Shown here: positions 1 to 6,770 of the stretch, piece after piece
Numbering within the stretch: the first letter of the stretch is position 1
Layout of the letters: every line of letters begins with the position of its first letter
DNA from: Bacteroidales bacterium
Lineage (GTDB): Bacteria; Bacteroidota; Bacteroidia; Bacteroidales; Bacteroidaceae
Length of the DNA: 19,509 nucleotides
Assembly: GCA_004552195.1 (NCBI GenBank)
Contig: SFPC01000031.1
Coordinates: 1 to 19,509 of the forward strand
Direction of reading: 5' to 3'
Position numbers and translations under genes: made by a program
Notes under the pieces: generated by a model
Databases searched by the model: none
What the model was told of the DNA's origin: nothing
Seen by the model: only the letters and a program-made list of their open reading frames with translations

Positions 1-210
1 GCAAATGTGATGTGTTTTTCGGAAGCCTCAAGGTGAAGCTTCGGGATGATGAATAATGTGAATTTGTCTGATGACGCTGCAAAATTACAGCGGCAGATTA
101 TTCTTTGCAAATAGAGTGTCGTTGAGTTGCACAGTTTCTGCAAATTGGCGGCCTAAAGGGCAAAAAAAATTTCGTCGGATGGGTGTAACAAGTCCTGGAG
201 TTGGTTTTAG

Positions 211-273
211 AACTCGGCGATTAGGAAAAACAACTCGGCGAGTAGAACAAACTAATCGCCGACTTGTGAAGGC
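211..273. repeat. 21-bp direct repeat with an inverted third copy
   Basis: Positions 211-231 and 232-252 match at 18 of 21 positions and both begin AACTCGGCGA. The next 21 bases carry the motif inverted: 252-265 reads CTAATCGCCGACTT, whose reverse complement matches 211-224 with one mismatch, so 211-265 can fold into a hairpin. A much weaker possible copy precedes it at 190-210. Function unknown. Copies may be spread around the genome, but that cannot be seen here. Confidence 0.65.
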
Positions 274-402
274 AACCTCCCTATTCACGCTCATGGCATG
301 GATTTGCCCCATCATGCGCGCGCGTGTATACGTATTTGATTTCCCGAAAAAAGCATTCACCCCTTCACACGTTGTATGTTTTCTTCTGATTTTCATAGGT
401 TT

Positions 403-440
403 CCCGTGTGAAGGCTTGCTTTTCCAAGTGTTCACACGGG
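403..440. repeat. Hairpin 1 of the TTCACAC-type family
   Basis: CCCGTGTGAAGGCTTG (403-418) is complementary to 425-440 with two mismatches, giving a stem of about 16 bp with a six-base loop. The stem contains the GTGTGAAGG/TTCACAC core shared with the next two hairpins. Confidence 0.7.
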
Positions 441-450
441 CCGCAAAATG

Positions 451-486
451 ACTGTGAAGGGTTGATTTCTCAATCCTTCACACAGT
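451..486. repeat. Hairpin 2 of the TTCACAC-type family
   Basis: ACTGTGAAGGGTTGA (451-465) pairs with 470-486 apart from one mismatch and a two-base bulge, around a four-base loop. It shares the TGTGAAGG core with hairpin 1, ten bases away. Confidence 0.65.
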
Positions 487-533
487 AAAACTGTTGGAAA
501 TCAGAGGTAAAGCAGCATTCACGCCCCTCACGC

Positions 534-563
534 TGTGAATGGTTGAAAAGCCAAGCCTTCACA
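534..563. repeat. Hairpin 3 of the TTCACAC-type family
   Basis: TGTGAATGGTTG (534-545) pairs with CAAGCCTTCACA (552-563) with two mismatches around a six-base loop. The same core occurs unpaired at about 355-370 and, diverged, at 603-616, so this looks like a decaying array of one element. Confidence 0.6.
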
Positions 564-674
564 CTTGAAACATCTGATAATCAAGAAGAAAGAGCCATTG
601 CGTGAATGGGTGAATGCTTTTTTGAAGGTAAAAAAAACGTAAGAGAACAAGCGATTTTGAAGTGTTCACAGCAG

Positions 675-1604
675 TTAGCAGGATGTCTTCAGACAAAAGC
701 GGGCTATGCGCCACGCACCGCGTCCTCCGAGACGCGCATAATGATAGAGTATGTTGAACAACAGGCTAAGAGGAACCGTCATCCGGTCCTGAAAGGATTG
801 GCGCATCCATGCTGCTAATTGGTCGGCTTCAGCATCGGATTTCTCAAGTTTCAGCCGGCCGCGCAGGATGGCGCAACGCGCGGCCAATGCCGGCAGCAGC
901 TTCGGGTGGTCGTTGAGCAACGTGCGGGCAGCTTCCAATGCGGGCATTACCAAAGGCAGGCGTTGGGCCATGCCGTTAGATGTGAGGCTGTCTGGGTGTT
1001 GGTGAAGGTGGTGGTAAGCCCGGCTCGTGAGCCACGTAATGCGGGGCCGGTTCAGCAGGACGCGAAGTCCCAGTTCCCAATCGTTCCACACCAACACCTG
1101 CTCGTTCCAGCCGCCAATCCGGCGCAGAAATTCGGTGCGGAAGAACATGCCTTGTGTGCTTAGCTGTGAGGCAAGTATCTGGTCAGCTGCCGAAGCATTG
1201 TACATCACGTTGCGCACCTTTTCGCTACCGTCGGGGAAGTGCATGCGCGTGGCACAAGCCACCACGTCGGTAGCCGGTTTCTGACGCAGCTTGCGTAGTG
1301 CCTCTTCAAAGAAACAGGAGGACAACTCATCGTCAGAGTCGAAAAAATAGACCCATTCCGTTTCGACCAACCGCAGTGCGGCATTGCGGGCCGCCGCAGC
1401 ACCCGGGGTGGGTTCGGAAAGTAGCACAATGGGCCAGTTCGGGTGGTCCGAGGCAAAGCGTTGGCAAAGCTGTTCTGAGCCATCCGTACTGTTGTTGTTG
1501 ACCAAATAGATACGCCGGGGGAGCATACTGCTCGACTGCAAACTGCGCAATGTGCGCGGCAGGAAGTCCTGACGGTTACGGTAGGGGATGATGAGTGAGA
1601 ACAT
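675..1604 (-). CDS. GT2-family glycosyltransferase (third of the cluster)
   Basis: The 309-residue protein begins MFSLIIPYRNR, the usual first beta strand of a GT-A fold, followed by VNNNSTDGS (residues 35-43, nucleotide binding) and the metal-binding DxD region DSDDE (89-93). NDWE at 174-177 is in the position of the catalytic-base motif. It should transfer a sugar from a nucleotide donor to a growing glycan on the cytoplasmic face of the inner membrane; donor and acceptor cannot be read from sequence. No membrane segment is obvious. The start at 1604 is preceded by AAAGGAA, a fair ribosome-binding sequence, and overlaps the end of the previous glycosyltransferase by 29 bases, which suggests coupled translation. 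It is less like the two tandem glycosyltransferases upstream than they are to each other. It is the last gene of the cluster. Confidence 0.88.
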   Translation of the reverse strand: MFSLIIPYRNRQDFLPRTLRSLQSSSMLPRRIYLVNNNSTDGSEQLCQRFASDHPNWPIVLLSEPTPGAAAARNAALRLVETEWVYFFDSDDELSSCFFEEALRKLRQKPATDVVACATRMHFPDGSEKVRNVMYNASAADQILASQLSTQGMFFRTEFLRRIGGWNEQVLVWNDWELGLRVLLNRPRITWLTSRAYHHLHQHPDSLTSNGMAQRLPLVMPALEAARTLLNDHPKLLPALAARCAILRGRLKLEKSDAEADQLAAWMRQSFQDRMTVPLSLLFNILYHYARLGGRGAWRIARFCLKTSC

Positions 1605-2400
1605 GGTAAATTCCTTTCATGACTTCAAGCCCGGCCGAGCAACGTTGCCATAGAGAGAGTCCGGGGGAGAAGCCTATAAATTTAAGTCCGCGCAGCGTTG
1701 CGCCAATGGGACCGTGGATGATGCAGAGTACGCCGCCCTTGGCGCGCTGCACGGCGGGCGAGACGGCAAACTTTGTGCCCGTGGTGCCGGCTGCGGTGAT
1801 GACCAACGGCAATGGTTCGTAGCAGATGGTCAGTCCCCGCTGTGAGGCTTGGTGAACAAACACTTCCTCTTCGCCGCAGCCGAGCCATGCGCCCAGTCCG
1901 AAGCGTTCGTCGAACCGGGGCAGCGGGGCTGTGCGGCGCATGGATATTTCCCAGGATGAGACGTAGCTGCCGCGCGGACGGTGCTTGTATTCGTAGGGTT
2001 GGGAGGGGTAGGGGTGCAGGAGGTTGCCGTTGTAGTCGTGAGCCTGCATGAGCAGGATGTCGGCTTCGGGGTGGCGGCTGCGTGCCTCTTGCAGGTTGCG
2101 GATGAGTTGGGGCGTGTAGCGGCAATCGTCGTCGGCTATGACGAGCCATTCGCCCCGGGCATGGGCCAAGGCATGGTTGCGGTTGCGCGAAAGTCCGGTG
2201 CTGGGCTGTTGTACCACCCGTACGTCGGGACGGTGGCGCAGTTCATCCGGTATTTCCATGGTAGCCGCTTCGCCGGTGGTGGGCAGGGTGCCGGTTTGCC
2301 AGGAGACCAGATAGCCCAAGCCTTTCATGGGAGGCATCAATACTTCCGGCACGCGCCGGATGCCTTCGCCCAGGGTGCAGATAAGTATTTCGATTTCCAT
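1576..2400 (-). CDS. GT2-like glycosyltransferase, tandem paralogue A
   Basis: The 274-residue protein has the N-terminal strand MEIEILICTL, a TGLSRNRNHAL segment (68-78), the acidic metal-binding motif ADDD (89-92), FDERFGLG (163-170) and GEEEV (176-180). The last motif fills the place of the catalytic acidic residues in GT2 enzymes. The same motifs in the same order occur in the neighbour at 2437-3246, so the two are duplicates that have diverged. Expected role: cytoplasmic transfer of an activated sugar in building a surface glycan. It lies 36 bases after its paralogue and overlaps the next gene by 29 bases, so it is almost certainly co-transcribed. Exact linkage and sugar unknown. The C-terminal part (about 200-274) lacks a clear transmembrane helix. 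Confidence 0.85.
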   Translation of the reverse strand: MEIEILICTLGEGIRRVPEVLMPPMKGLGYLVSWQTGTLPTTGEAATMEIPDELRHRPDVRVVQQPSTGLSRNRNHALAHARGEWLVIADDDCRYTPQLIRNLQEARSRHPEADILLMQAHDYNGNLLHPYPSQPYEYKHRPRGSYVSSWEISMRRTAPLPRFDERFGLGAWLGCGEEEVFVHQASQRGLTICYEPLPLVITAAGTTGTKFAVSPAVQRAKGGVLCIIHGPIGATLRGLKFIGFSPGLSLWQRCSAGLEVMKGIYHVLTHHPLP

Positions 2401-2436
2401 GACGGATGATAAGTATTTTAAACACCTACATATAGC

Positions 2437-3246
2437 TCAGCGGCTGGTGCGTTTCATGTAGCGGATGCCTTCCATCAAATGGCGCATCATGGGCAGGAAA
2501 TGGCAGTAGCCTTTGCGCGCACTCTGGAAGGCAAACTGGAAGCATATCCACCAGGCCCGCACGTTGTAGCGGTAGTAAGCAATGGCACCACGGCTGCGCT
2601 GCACGCCGGCATCGACATAGACGAGCGATTTCTTCAGCATGGTGCTCGTTTCTACTATCTTTTCGGGAAAATAGTGCATACTCAAACCGGCTTGTAAAGC
2701 ATCTTCCAACCACACTTCCTCCTCGCCGCAAGTGAGAAACTGTGTGCCGAGTCCAAAACGCTCGTCGAAACGGATGCGGCCTTGCACCTTTTGGCGGCGG
2801 CAGGCCATTTCCAGGGCGGAGATGGTGTAGTCGGTAGGCATGGCCAGCACCTCGAAATCACGGGTGGGGTAGTTCTTCAACGGCTTACCGGTATAGGTGG
2901 AGGCACAGAAGAAGGCCACATCGAGCTGCGGGTCGTTTTCAAACTTTTGGGTGATGATGCGCGGCGTTTCAGGGAGCAGTCGGGCATCATCGTCGGCATA
3001 CATGATGATGTCGCCCGTGGCCTTGTCGAGCGCTAAGTTGCGGTTGGCCGACAAGCCCTGGCCCTTGTATTTGTAAAGTGAAACGTCGGAGCGGGTGGTG
3101 AGGTTTTGAGGGATGAGCTCCAAATAGCGTTCATCCGTATATTGGTAAGAGATGACATAGTGTACACCCTCTTGCGGCGGAAGCAACACATCCTGCACAC
3201 GTACTATGCCTTTGTTGAGTGAACAGATGAGAATATCGAGCGTCAT
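2437..3246 (-). CDS. GT2-like glycosyltransferase, tandem paralogue B
   Basis: This 269-residue protein starts MTLDILICSLNKGI and carries GLSANRNLAL (64-73), the metal-binding YADDD (83-87), FDERFGLG (160-167) and CGEEEV (173-178), all matching paralogue A. Such proteins are GT-A fold glycosyltransferases acting in the cytoplasm on lipid-linked glycans; the substrate is not predictable. It follows the aminotransferase after a gap of 147 bases, the longest gap inside the cluster, which contains a small hairpin (3286-3306). The tail is basic (SARKGY, YMKRTSR), which could help peripheral membrane attachment; that is inference. Confidence 0.85.
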   Translation of the reverse strand: MTLDILICSLNKGIVRVQDVLLPPQEGVHYVISYQYTDERYLELIPQNLTTRSDVSLYKYKGQGLSANRNLALDKATGDIIMYADDDARLLPETPRIITQKFENDPQLDVAFFCASTYTGKPLKNYPTRDFEVLAMPTDYTISALEMACRRQKVQGRIRFDERFGLGTQFLTCGEEEVWLEDALQAGLSMHYFPEKIVETSTMLKKSLVYVDAGVQRSRGAIAYYRYNVRAWWICFQFAFQSARKGYCHFLPMMRHLMEGIRYMKRTSR

Positions 3247-3285
3247 GGAATGAAGATTTGAGTTGTCAGTTGATGAGTTTCTTTA

Positions 3286-3306
3286 TTTCCCCGGCGGGTG
3301 GGGAAA
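3286..3306. repeat. Perfect 7-bp hairpin inside the glycan cluster
   Basis: TTTCCCC (3286-3292) and GGGGAAA (3300-3306) form a perfect stem around a seven-base loop, in the gap between the aminotransferase and the next glycosyltransferase. No run of T follows on the minus strand, so it is not a classical terminator. It could stabilise a processed mRNA end or attenuate downstream genes. Confidence 0.4.
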
Positions 3307-3393
3307 GGTCGGAGTCGACAGCAGCAGCTTATATATTCAAAGGTCACGTTGTACCTATGTGGAAGAATACCTTTTCATCCGAACTGTCCCCTT

Positions 3394-4509
3394 TTATTCT
3401 TCCCGAAATTGGTTGACGGCTTGGCAGATGCAATCCGTTTCTTCAGGCGAGAGAAGGGGGTGGATGGGCAGGCTGAGCTCTTCGCGCGCCCAGGTTTCAG
3501 CCCATGGAGTCGCTTCCGGCTTTGGGCAATGCAGGAAGGGCGCGAGAGCGGGCTGTTCAGAGAGCATGAAGGGATAATGGATGAGTGTCTGAATGCCCCG
3601 TTCCGCCAAATGGCGAGCCAAAGCATCGCGCTGCGAGCAGCGCAATGGGTAGATGTGGAAGACACTCTGCGAGGTGTCGCCTTCATAGGGTAGGACAACC
3701 TGTTCAGAGCGGATGCCTTCGGCAAAAGTCCGGGCCACGCGCTGCCGCTTCGCATTGTCGGCATCGAGACGGCGGAGTTTGATACGCAACATGGCCGCCT
3801 GGAGCTCGTCGAGCCGGCTGTTGCTGCCCGGAGCTTCGTGGTAATATTTGCGCTTGGCCCCATAGTTGGCCAACATGCGCACTTGTTCAGCCAGTTCGCC
3901 GTCGTTGGTTACCACTGCGCCGCCATCGCCCAGTGCCCCAAGGTTTTTGCCGGGGTAGAAACTGAAAGCGGCGGCTTTACCCCAGGCTCCCACCTTGCGC
4001 CCCTCGCAGCAAGCTCCATGAGCCTGGGCCGCGTCTTCAAGCAACACTAAGTGGTGGGCTTCGGCCCAGCGGGCAAGGTCGCCAACCGGGGCCGGCCGGC
4101 CATAGAGGTGGACGGGGAGGACTGCCCGCGTCAGGGGGGTGAGCACTTTTTCGGCTTCGGTCACAGTGAGCAGTGCATGGCAGTCGACATCGGCCAAAAC
4201 GGGCACAAGGCCGGCGCGAACAACCGCTTCAGCCGTGGCAATGAAAGTCATGTTCGGCACAATCACTTCGCTCCCGGCCGGCCATTCGTAAAGCCGGCTC
4301 ATGGCTTGCAGAGAGAGCGTGAGGGCATCCAGACCATTGCCCACTCCCACACAATGGTCCACTCCGATGTAGGCGGCAAATTCCTTTTCAAAAGCTGCTG
4401 TCTCCGGTCCCAGCAGATAATGTCCGCTGCGGACAACGCGCAGGGCGGCTTCGGAAAGAGCCGGCTCAAAGGTGGCAGAGATTTGTTGGAGGGGGAGATA
4501 GGGTATCAT
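3394..4509 (-). CDS. DegT/DnrJ/EryC1/StrS-family PLP sugar aminotransferase
   Basis: Counting from the ATG at 4509 the protein has 371 residues, the usual length for this family. Visible features are VIVPNMTFIATA (82-93), the PLP-contacting LLEDAAQAHG (156-165), SFYPGKNLGALGDGG (183-197) with the Schiff-base lysine K188, and SRLDELQAAML (231-241). The enzyme moves an amino group, usually from glutamate, onto a keto-sugar nucleotide. Beside an FdtA-type ketoisomerase the likely product is a dTDP-3-amino-3,6-dideoxyhexose, as for FdtB/QdtB. The open frame extends 79 codons further upstream, but that part is arginine/proline-rich and overlaps the preceding gene in another frame. Starting at 4509 gives an ATGA overlap with the acyltransferase stop and the normal N terminus MIPYLPLQQI. 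Sugar specificity is inferred from context only. Confidence 0.93.
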   Translation of the reverse strand: MIPYLPLQQISATFEPALSEAALRVVRSGHYLLGPETAAFEKEFAAYIGVDHCVGVGNGLDALTLSLQAMSRLYEWPAGSEVIVPNMTFIATAEAVVRAGLVPVLADVDCHALLTVTEAEKVLTPLTRAVLPVHLYGRPAPVGDLARWAEAHHLVLLEDAAQAHGACCEGRKVGAWGKAAAFSFYPGKNLGALGDGGAVVTNDGELAEQVRMLANYGAKRKYYHEAPGSNSRLDELQAAMLRIKLRRLDADNAKRQRVARTFAEGIRSEQVVLPYEGDTSQSVFHIYPLRCSQRDALARHLAERGIQTLIHYPFMLSEQPALAPFLHCPKPEATPWAETWAREELSLPIHPLLSPEETDCICQAVNQFREE

Positions 4510-5540
4510 GATTGTGCAGAAACTTGGAGGTGAGAAGAGCCGGAGAAAGTGAGGGGAAGGGTGTAAAGGTCGTAGCAGACGGCGCGGGCTCCGAAACCTT
4601 CTTTCTGAAAAATAAGGCCTTCGTTGAGATAGTTCCCACCTTGTTCGGTGGATATGCCGAAGTCGAGATACTTTGCTTCCGGCGCATGGTGTGAAAGCCA
4701 TGTGGGAAGTTGGCTGAACAGCCAGTCGAGTGCCGAAAGGCGGCATCCTTCATCGCTCGCGGCGATGTACTGCACGTGGGCCACAGTGGAGGTGATAAAG
4801 AGCAGACTGCCGGCAACGATATGGTTGGGAGCGTCTGCCGGATGCTCGTCGGCGGAAAGGTGAACCGTCAACAGGCGGATATGTCGGGGAAAACGTTCGG
4901 CCAACAACCGGAGCTCGGAAAGCGAATGCACGGGGTTGACGTGATGGCGCTCCTGCAACACTGCTTGCAACATCTGCCAAAACTCCGGCAGGTGCGTGGT
5001 GCTATCGTCTATCCGAAGGGCTTCCGTGCGCGAGGCTTTGCGGACTTTCCGCTGGCGCAGGGTGGAGAGCGGGTAGGGATGTGGCAGACTGATGGCGGAC
5101 GAAACGGTGCGTCCGGTGAGCCGGGCACCGAAGCGGAAGAGCCAGTAGAGGTCTTCTTCGGCTGGATATTGATGGTAGATGTAGGGCAGGGGTTTGTAAA
5201 TCATTTCCGTAAACCCGTCAGCGGCGTAATGGCTGATGATACTTTGCATGATTTCTCCCACAAGGACGGTGGTGGCTCGGGGCAGGAGCAGTAGGCCGCC
5301 ATAAGTCAGCCCTCCGTGGGAAAGGATGCGCCGGGGGCAATGCGGATCGATGCAGGCAGGCAGCAAGGCGAGTAGTTGACCATGGGTGTCAAAAATAAGC
5401 AAAGAGCGGTCGGCAAACCGTTCTTTGTGATAGTCCATGAAGTCGCGCAGAAATAGGAAAGAAGATTGGCGCGCCTGCTCTACGGCTTCATTCCACGCTT
5501 CTTTCCACGCCTTGTCATATTTCACCAAGTTGCACTGCAT
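4506..5540 (-). CDS. FemAB/GNAT-like acyltransferase of the glycan cluster
   Basis: The 344-residue protein resembles FemAB-type or double-GNAT acyltransferases. An N-terminal domain with SHGGLTYGGLLL (74-85) is followed by RQRKVRKASR (162-171), FWQMLQAVLQERH (187-199) and a C-terminal GNAT-like half with IVAGSLLFITSTVAHVQYIA (241-260) and YLDFGISTE, then LNEGLIFQKEGFGA (291-318). Proteins of this kind transfer acyl or aminoacyl groups to amines. Between a ketoisomerase and an aminotransferase it may acylate the amino-sugar made by its neighbours, replacing the hexapeptide-repeat acetyltransferase (FdtC/QdtC) of described pathways, which is absent from the window. It begins nine bases after the ketoisomerase stop and overlaps the aminotransferase by ATGA, so translation is likely coupled. 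The substrate is inference. Confidence 0.75.
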   Translation of the reverse strand: MQCNLVKYDKAWKEAWNEAVEQARQSSFLFLRDFMDYHKERFADRSLLIFDTHGQLLALLPACIDPHCPRRILSHGGLTYGGLLLLPRATTVLVGEIMQSIISHYAADGFTEMIYKPLPYIYHQYPAEEDLYWLFRFGARLTGRTVSSAISLPHPYPLSTLRQRKVRKASRTEALRIDDSTTHLPEFWQMLQAVLQERHHVNPVHSLSELRLLAERFPRHIRLLTVHLSADEHPADAPNHIVAGSLLFITSTVAHVQYIAASDEGCRLSALDWLFSQLPTWLSHHAPEAKYLDFGISTEQGGNYLNEGLIFQKEGFGARAVCYDLYTLPLTFSGSSHLQVSAQS

Positions 5541-5549
5541 ACTTTGACG

Positions 5550-5972
5550 TTACAATAATGCTGCTTTCAACTCTTCAAGGCTGCCCAAATAGCCTTCCTT
5601 GTCGTAGTCGCCCGATGCCAGGCAGAGGCAGACGGTGCCGGGAGCAAAGTCGGACAATTCACACCACACCATGGGAGGTATCAATAAACCTTTGTCCGGG
5701 GAGGATAGGGTGGTGGTAAAAGATTGGCCGCAACCATTGTCAACTTTCACTTTTACACTACCATGGAGGCAAATGAGTGCTTCGTGGCATCGCCTGTGGG
5801 CGTGGCAGCCCCGAATGGCATGGTCGGGAACGCCGGTTATCCAAAATACCCGTTCCACCTTGAAGGGAAGTATTCCGGAGCGGTTCAGGCCGGCTACGGT
5901 CAGCGTGCCCCGTTCGTCGGGGTAGGAGGGAAAAGTGATGGTTAATTGATTATGGTTGAAAGGTTGGGTCAT
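5550..5972 (-). CDS. FdtA/WxcM-like dTDP-sugar 3,4-ketoisomerase (cupin)
   Basis: The 140-residue single-domain cupin has DERGTLTV (19-26), PFKVERVFWITGVP (36-49), RGCHAHRRCHEALICLHGSV (54-73) and LLIPPMVWCELSDF (96-109), the pattern of FdtA/QdtA/WxcM-N proteins. The two histidines of the RGxHAH motif (57 and 59), active-site residues in FdtA-type enzymes, are present. These enzymes convert dTDP-4-keto-6-deoxyglucose to the 3-keto isomer, the substrate of the DegT aminotransferase encoded two genes later. It is the first gene of the cluster, with AT-rich promoter-like DNA just upstream and no Shine-Dalgarno sequence before the ATG at 5972. It could be a non-catalytic WxcM-like cupin, but the aminotransferase nearby favours the enzyme. 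Confidence 0.85.
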   Translation of the reverse strand: MTQPFNHNQLTITFPSYPDERGTLTVAGLNRSGILPFKVERVFWITGVPDHAIRGCHAHRRCHEALICLHGSVKVKVDNGCGQSFTTTLSSPDKGLLIPPMVWCELSDFAPGTVCLCLASGDYDKEGYLGSLEELKAALL

Positions 5973-5995
5973 GAAAAAAATGATTTGCCTGTGTG

Positions 5996-6003
5996 CAAAA
6001 ATA
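5996..6003 (-). promoter_or_regulatory. Possible -7 promoter element of the glycan cluster
   Basis: On the minus strand the sequence reads TATTTTTG, fitting the Bacteroidetes -7 consensus TAnnTTTG, 23 bases before the first start codon. A run of A/T (about 5997-6032), including an (AT)5 tract and an imperfect hairpin, lies upstream. I see no good TTTG -33 element 19-21 bases upstream, so this is weak. Confidence 0.35.
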
Positions 6004-6041
6004 TATATATTTCTTAAAAAGAAAAATATTTTGAACAGTTT

Positions 6042-6060
6042 ACAGCCCTTTTGGGGCTGT
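6042..6060 (-). terminator. Hairpin after the cyclo-ligase gene, possible terminator
   Basis: ACAGCCC (6042-6048) and GGGCTGT (6054-6060) form a perfect 7-bp stem with a five-base loop, about 35 bases past the cyclo-ligase stop. On the minus strand it is followed after about nine bases by an AT-rich stretch with runs of T. It separates the upstream genes from the glycan-cluster promoter region. The T runs are not directly adjacent, so termination is plausible but not certain. Confidence 0.45.
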
Positions 6061-6096
6061 TGGCGTGGAAAGATGGGAGGAGACGGCCCCGGCGGT

Positions 6097-6636
6097 TTAC
6101 GCTGAAATGACTTGGCTTACGGGCAGGTCGTGTGGTTCTGTGGGGATGCTGTCGACTACCTGACAAGGGAAACAGATGCCGACTTTGCAGGTGTGTTGCA
6201 GCGCAGGGTGGCTGAGGAAACGATCGTAAAAGCCGCCGCCTCGTCCCAAACGGTGGCCTTGCCTGTCGAAGGCCATGCCCGGCACGATAATCAGGTCGAT
6301 ATCGGCATAGTCGGTGAAGTCCTCGCCGGCAGGTTCTTCGATGTGGAAGGCGCCTTGGCGCATGGCGGTTTCCGGCTGGTAACGTCGCACTACCAGCTCC
6401 CGGCCCTGTACAACGGGCAGCAGAATATTTTTCTGTCCGGCCCAGCGTTGGATGAAGGCGTGGGTGTTCACTTCATCGGGCAACGAGTGGAACAGCATGA
6501 CGGTGCGGGCTTCTTGAAAGCAAGGCTGCAGCTCCAGTTTGGCCAAAGCCTGTGCTGACAGCATTTCCTTTTCTTGGAGCGACAAAGCACCCACTTGTAG
6601 CTTGATCTGCTTGCGGAGGTCTGTTTTATGCAACAT
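6097..6636 (-). CDS. 5-formyltetrahydrofolate cyclo-ligase (5,10-methenyl-THF synthetase)
   Basis: From the ATG at 6636 the protein has 179 residues, the normal family length (about 180-200). It contains the N-terminal KTDLRKQIK (4-12), LFHSLPDEVNTHAFI (48-62), DLIIVPGMAFD (114-124) and the phosphate-binding motif GRGGGFYDRFL (131-141) that defines the family. It uses ATP to convert 5-formyl-THF into 5,10-methenyl-THF, returning inhibitory folate to one-carbon metabolism in the cytoplasm. The frame stays open to an ATG at 6750, but the 38 extra residues are not family-like, so I start at MLHKTDLRK; an in-frame ATG at residue 26 of the longer frame is another option. The 33 bases before the start contain no G in the mRNA sense. 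Between this start and the protease stop lie two copies of AACTTTTCAA (6741 and 6757). Confidence 0.9.
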   Translation of the reverse strand: MLHKTDLRKQIKLQVGALSLQEKEMLSAQALAKLELQPCFQEARTVMLFHSLPDEVNTHAFIQRWAGQKNILLPVVQGRELVVRRYQPETAMRQGAFHIEEPAGEDFTDYADIDLIIVPGMAFDRQGHRLGRGGGFYDRFLSHPALQHTCKVGICFPCQVVDSIPTEPHDLPVSQVISA

Positions 6637-6770
6637 AGGAAGGGAGGAGGGGTGGAAGAGTGATGGTATCTGCATTGGAAAAATGAGGAATTGAATAGTT
6701 TGGTGGATGCTTGCGCAGGTTGCGCAAATGGTCATCTCTAAACTTTTCAATTCCTCAACTTTTCAAATTT

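Larger units (their letters stand above)
1..674. other. AT-rich, repeat-rich non-coding region downstream of the glycan cluster
   Basis: I see no convincing gene in this stretch beyond the last glycosyltransferase. Two overlapping open frames on opposite strands (about 71-451 and 85-435) cover the same repeats, and their translations are low-complexity seven-residue periodic R-R motifs, which is what a 21-bp DNA repeat produces. The stretch is clearly richer in A and T than the genes beside it. It contains a 21-bp repeat, a 23-nt alternating pyrimidine-purine tract and at least three related hairpins built on GTGTGAAGG/CCTTCACAC, each described separately. No tRNA, rRNA or insertion-sequence end is apparent. 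Confidence 0.6.

Noticed and set aside
71..451. Overlapping open frames on both strands in the left non-coding region
   Set aside because: Both are explained by the 21-bp repeat and hairpins, have low-complexity R-R periodic translations, and show no domain; opposite-strand frames over the same DNA cannot both be typical genes.
211..620. Possible CRISPR array
   Set aside because: Repeats are not uniform, there are no unique spacers of constant length, the elements are hairpins with variable loops, and no cas gene is present.
4510..4746. 79-residue N-terminal extension of the aminotransferase
   Set aside because: The extension is Arg/Pro-rich, overlaps the acyltransferase gene in another frame and is absent from the family; the ATG at 4509 gives a normal N terminus and an ATGA overlap.
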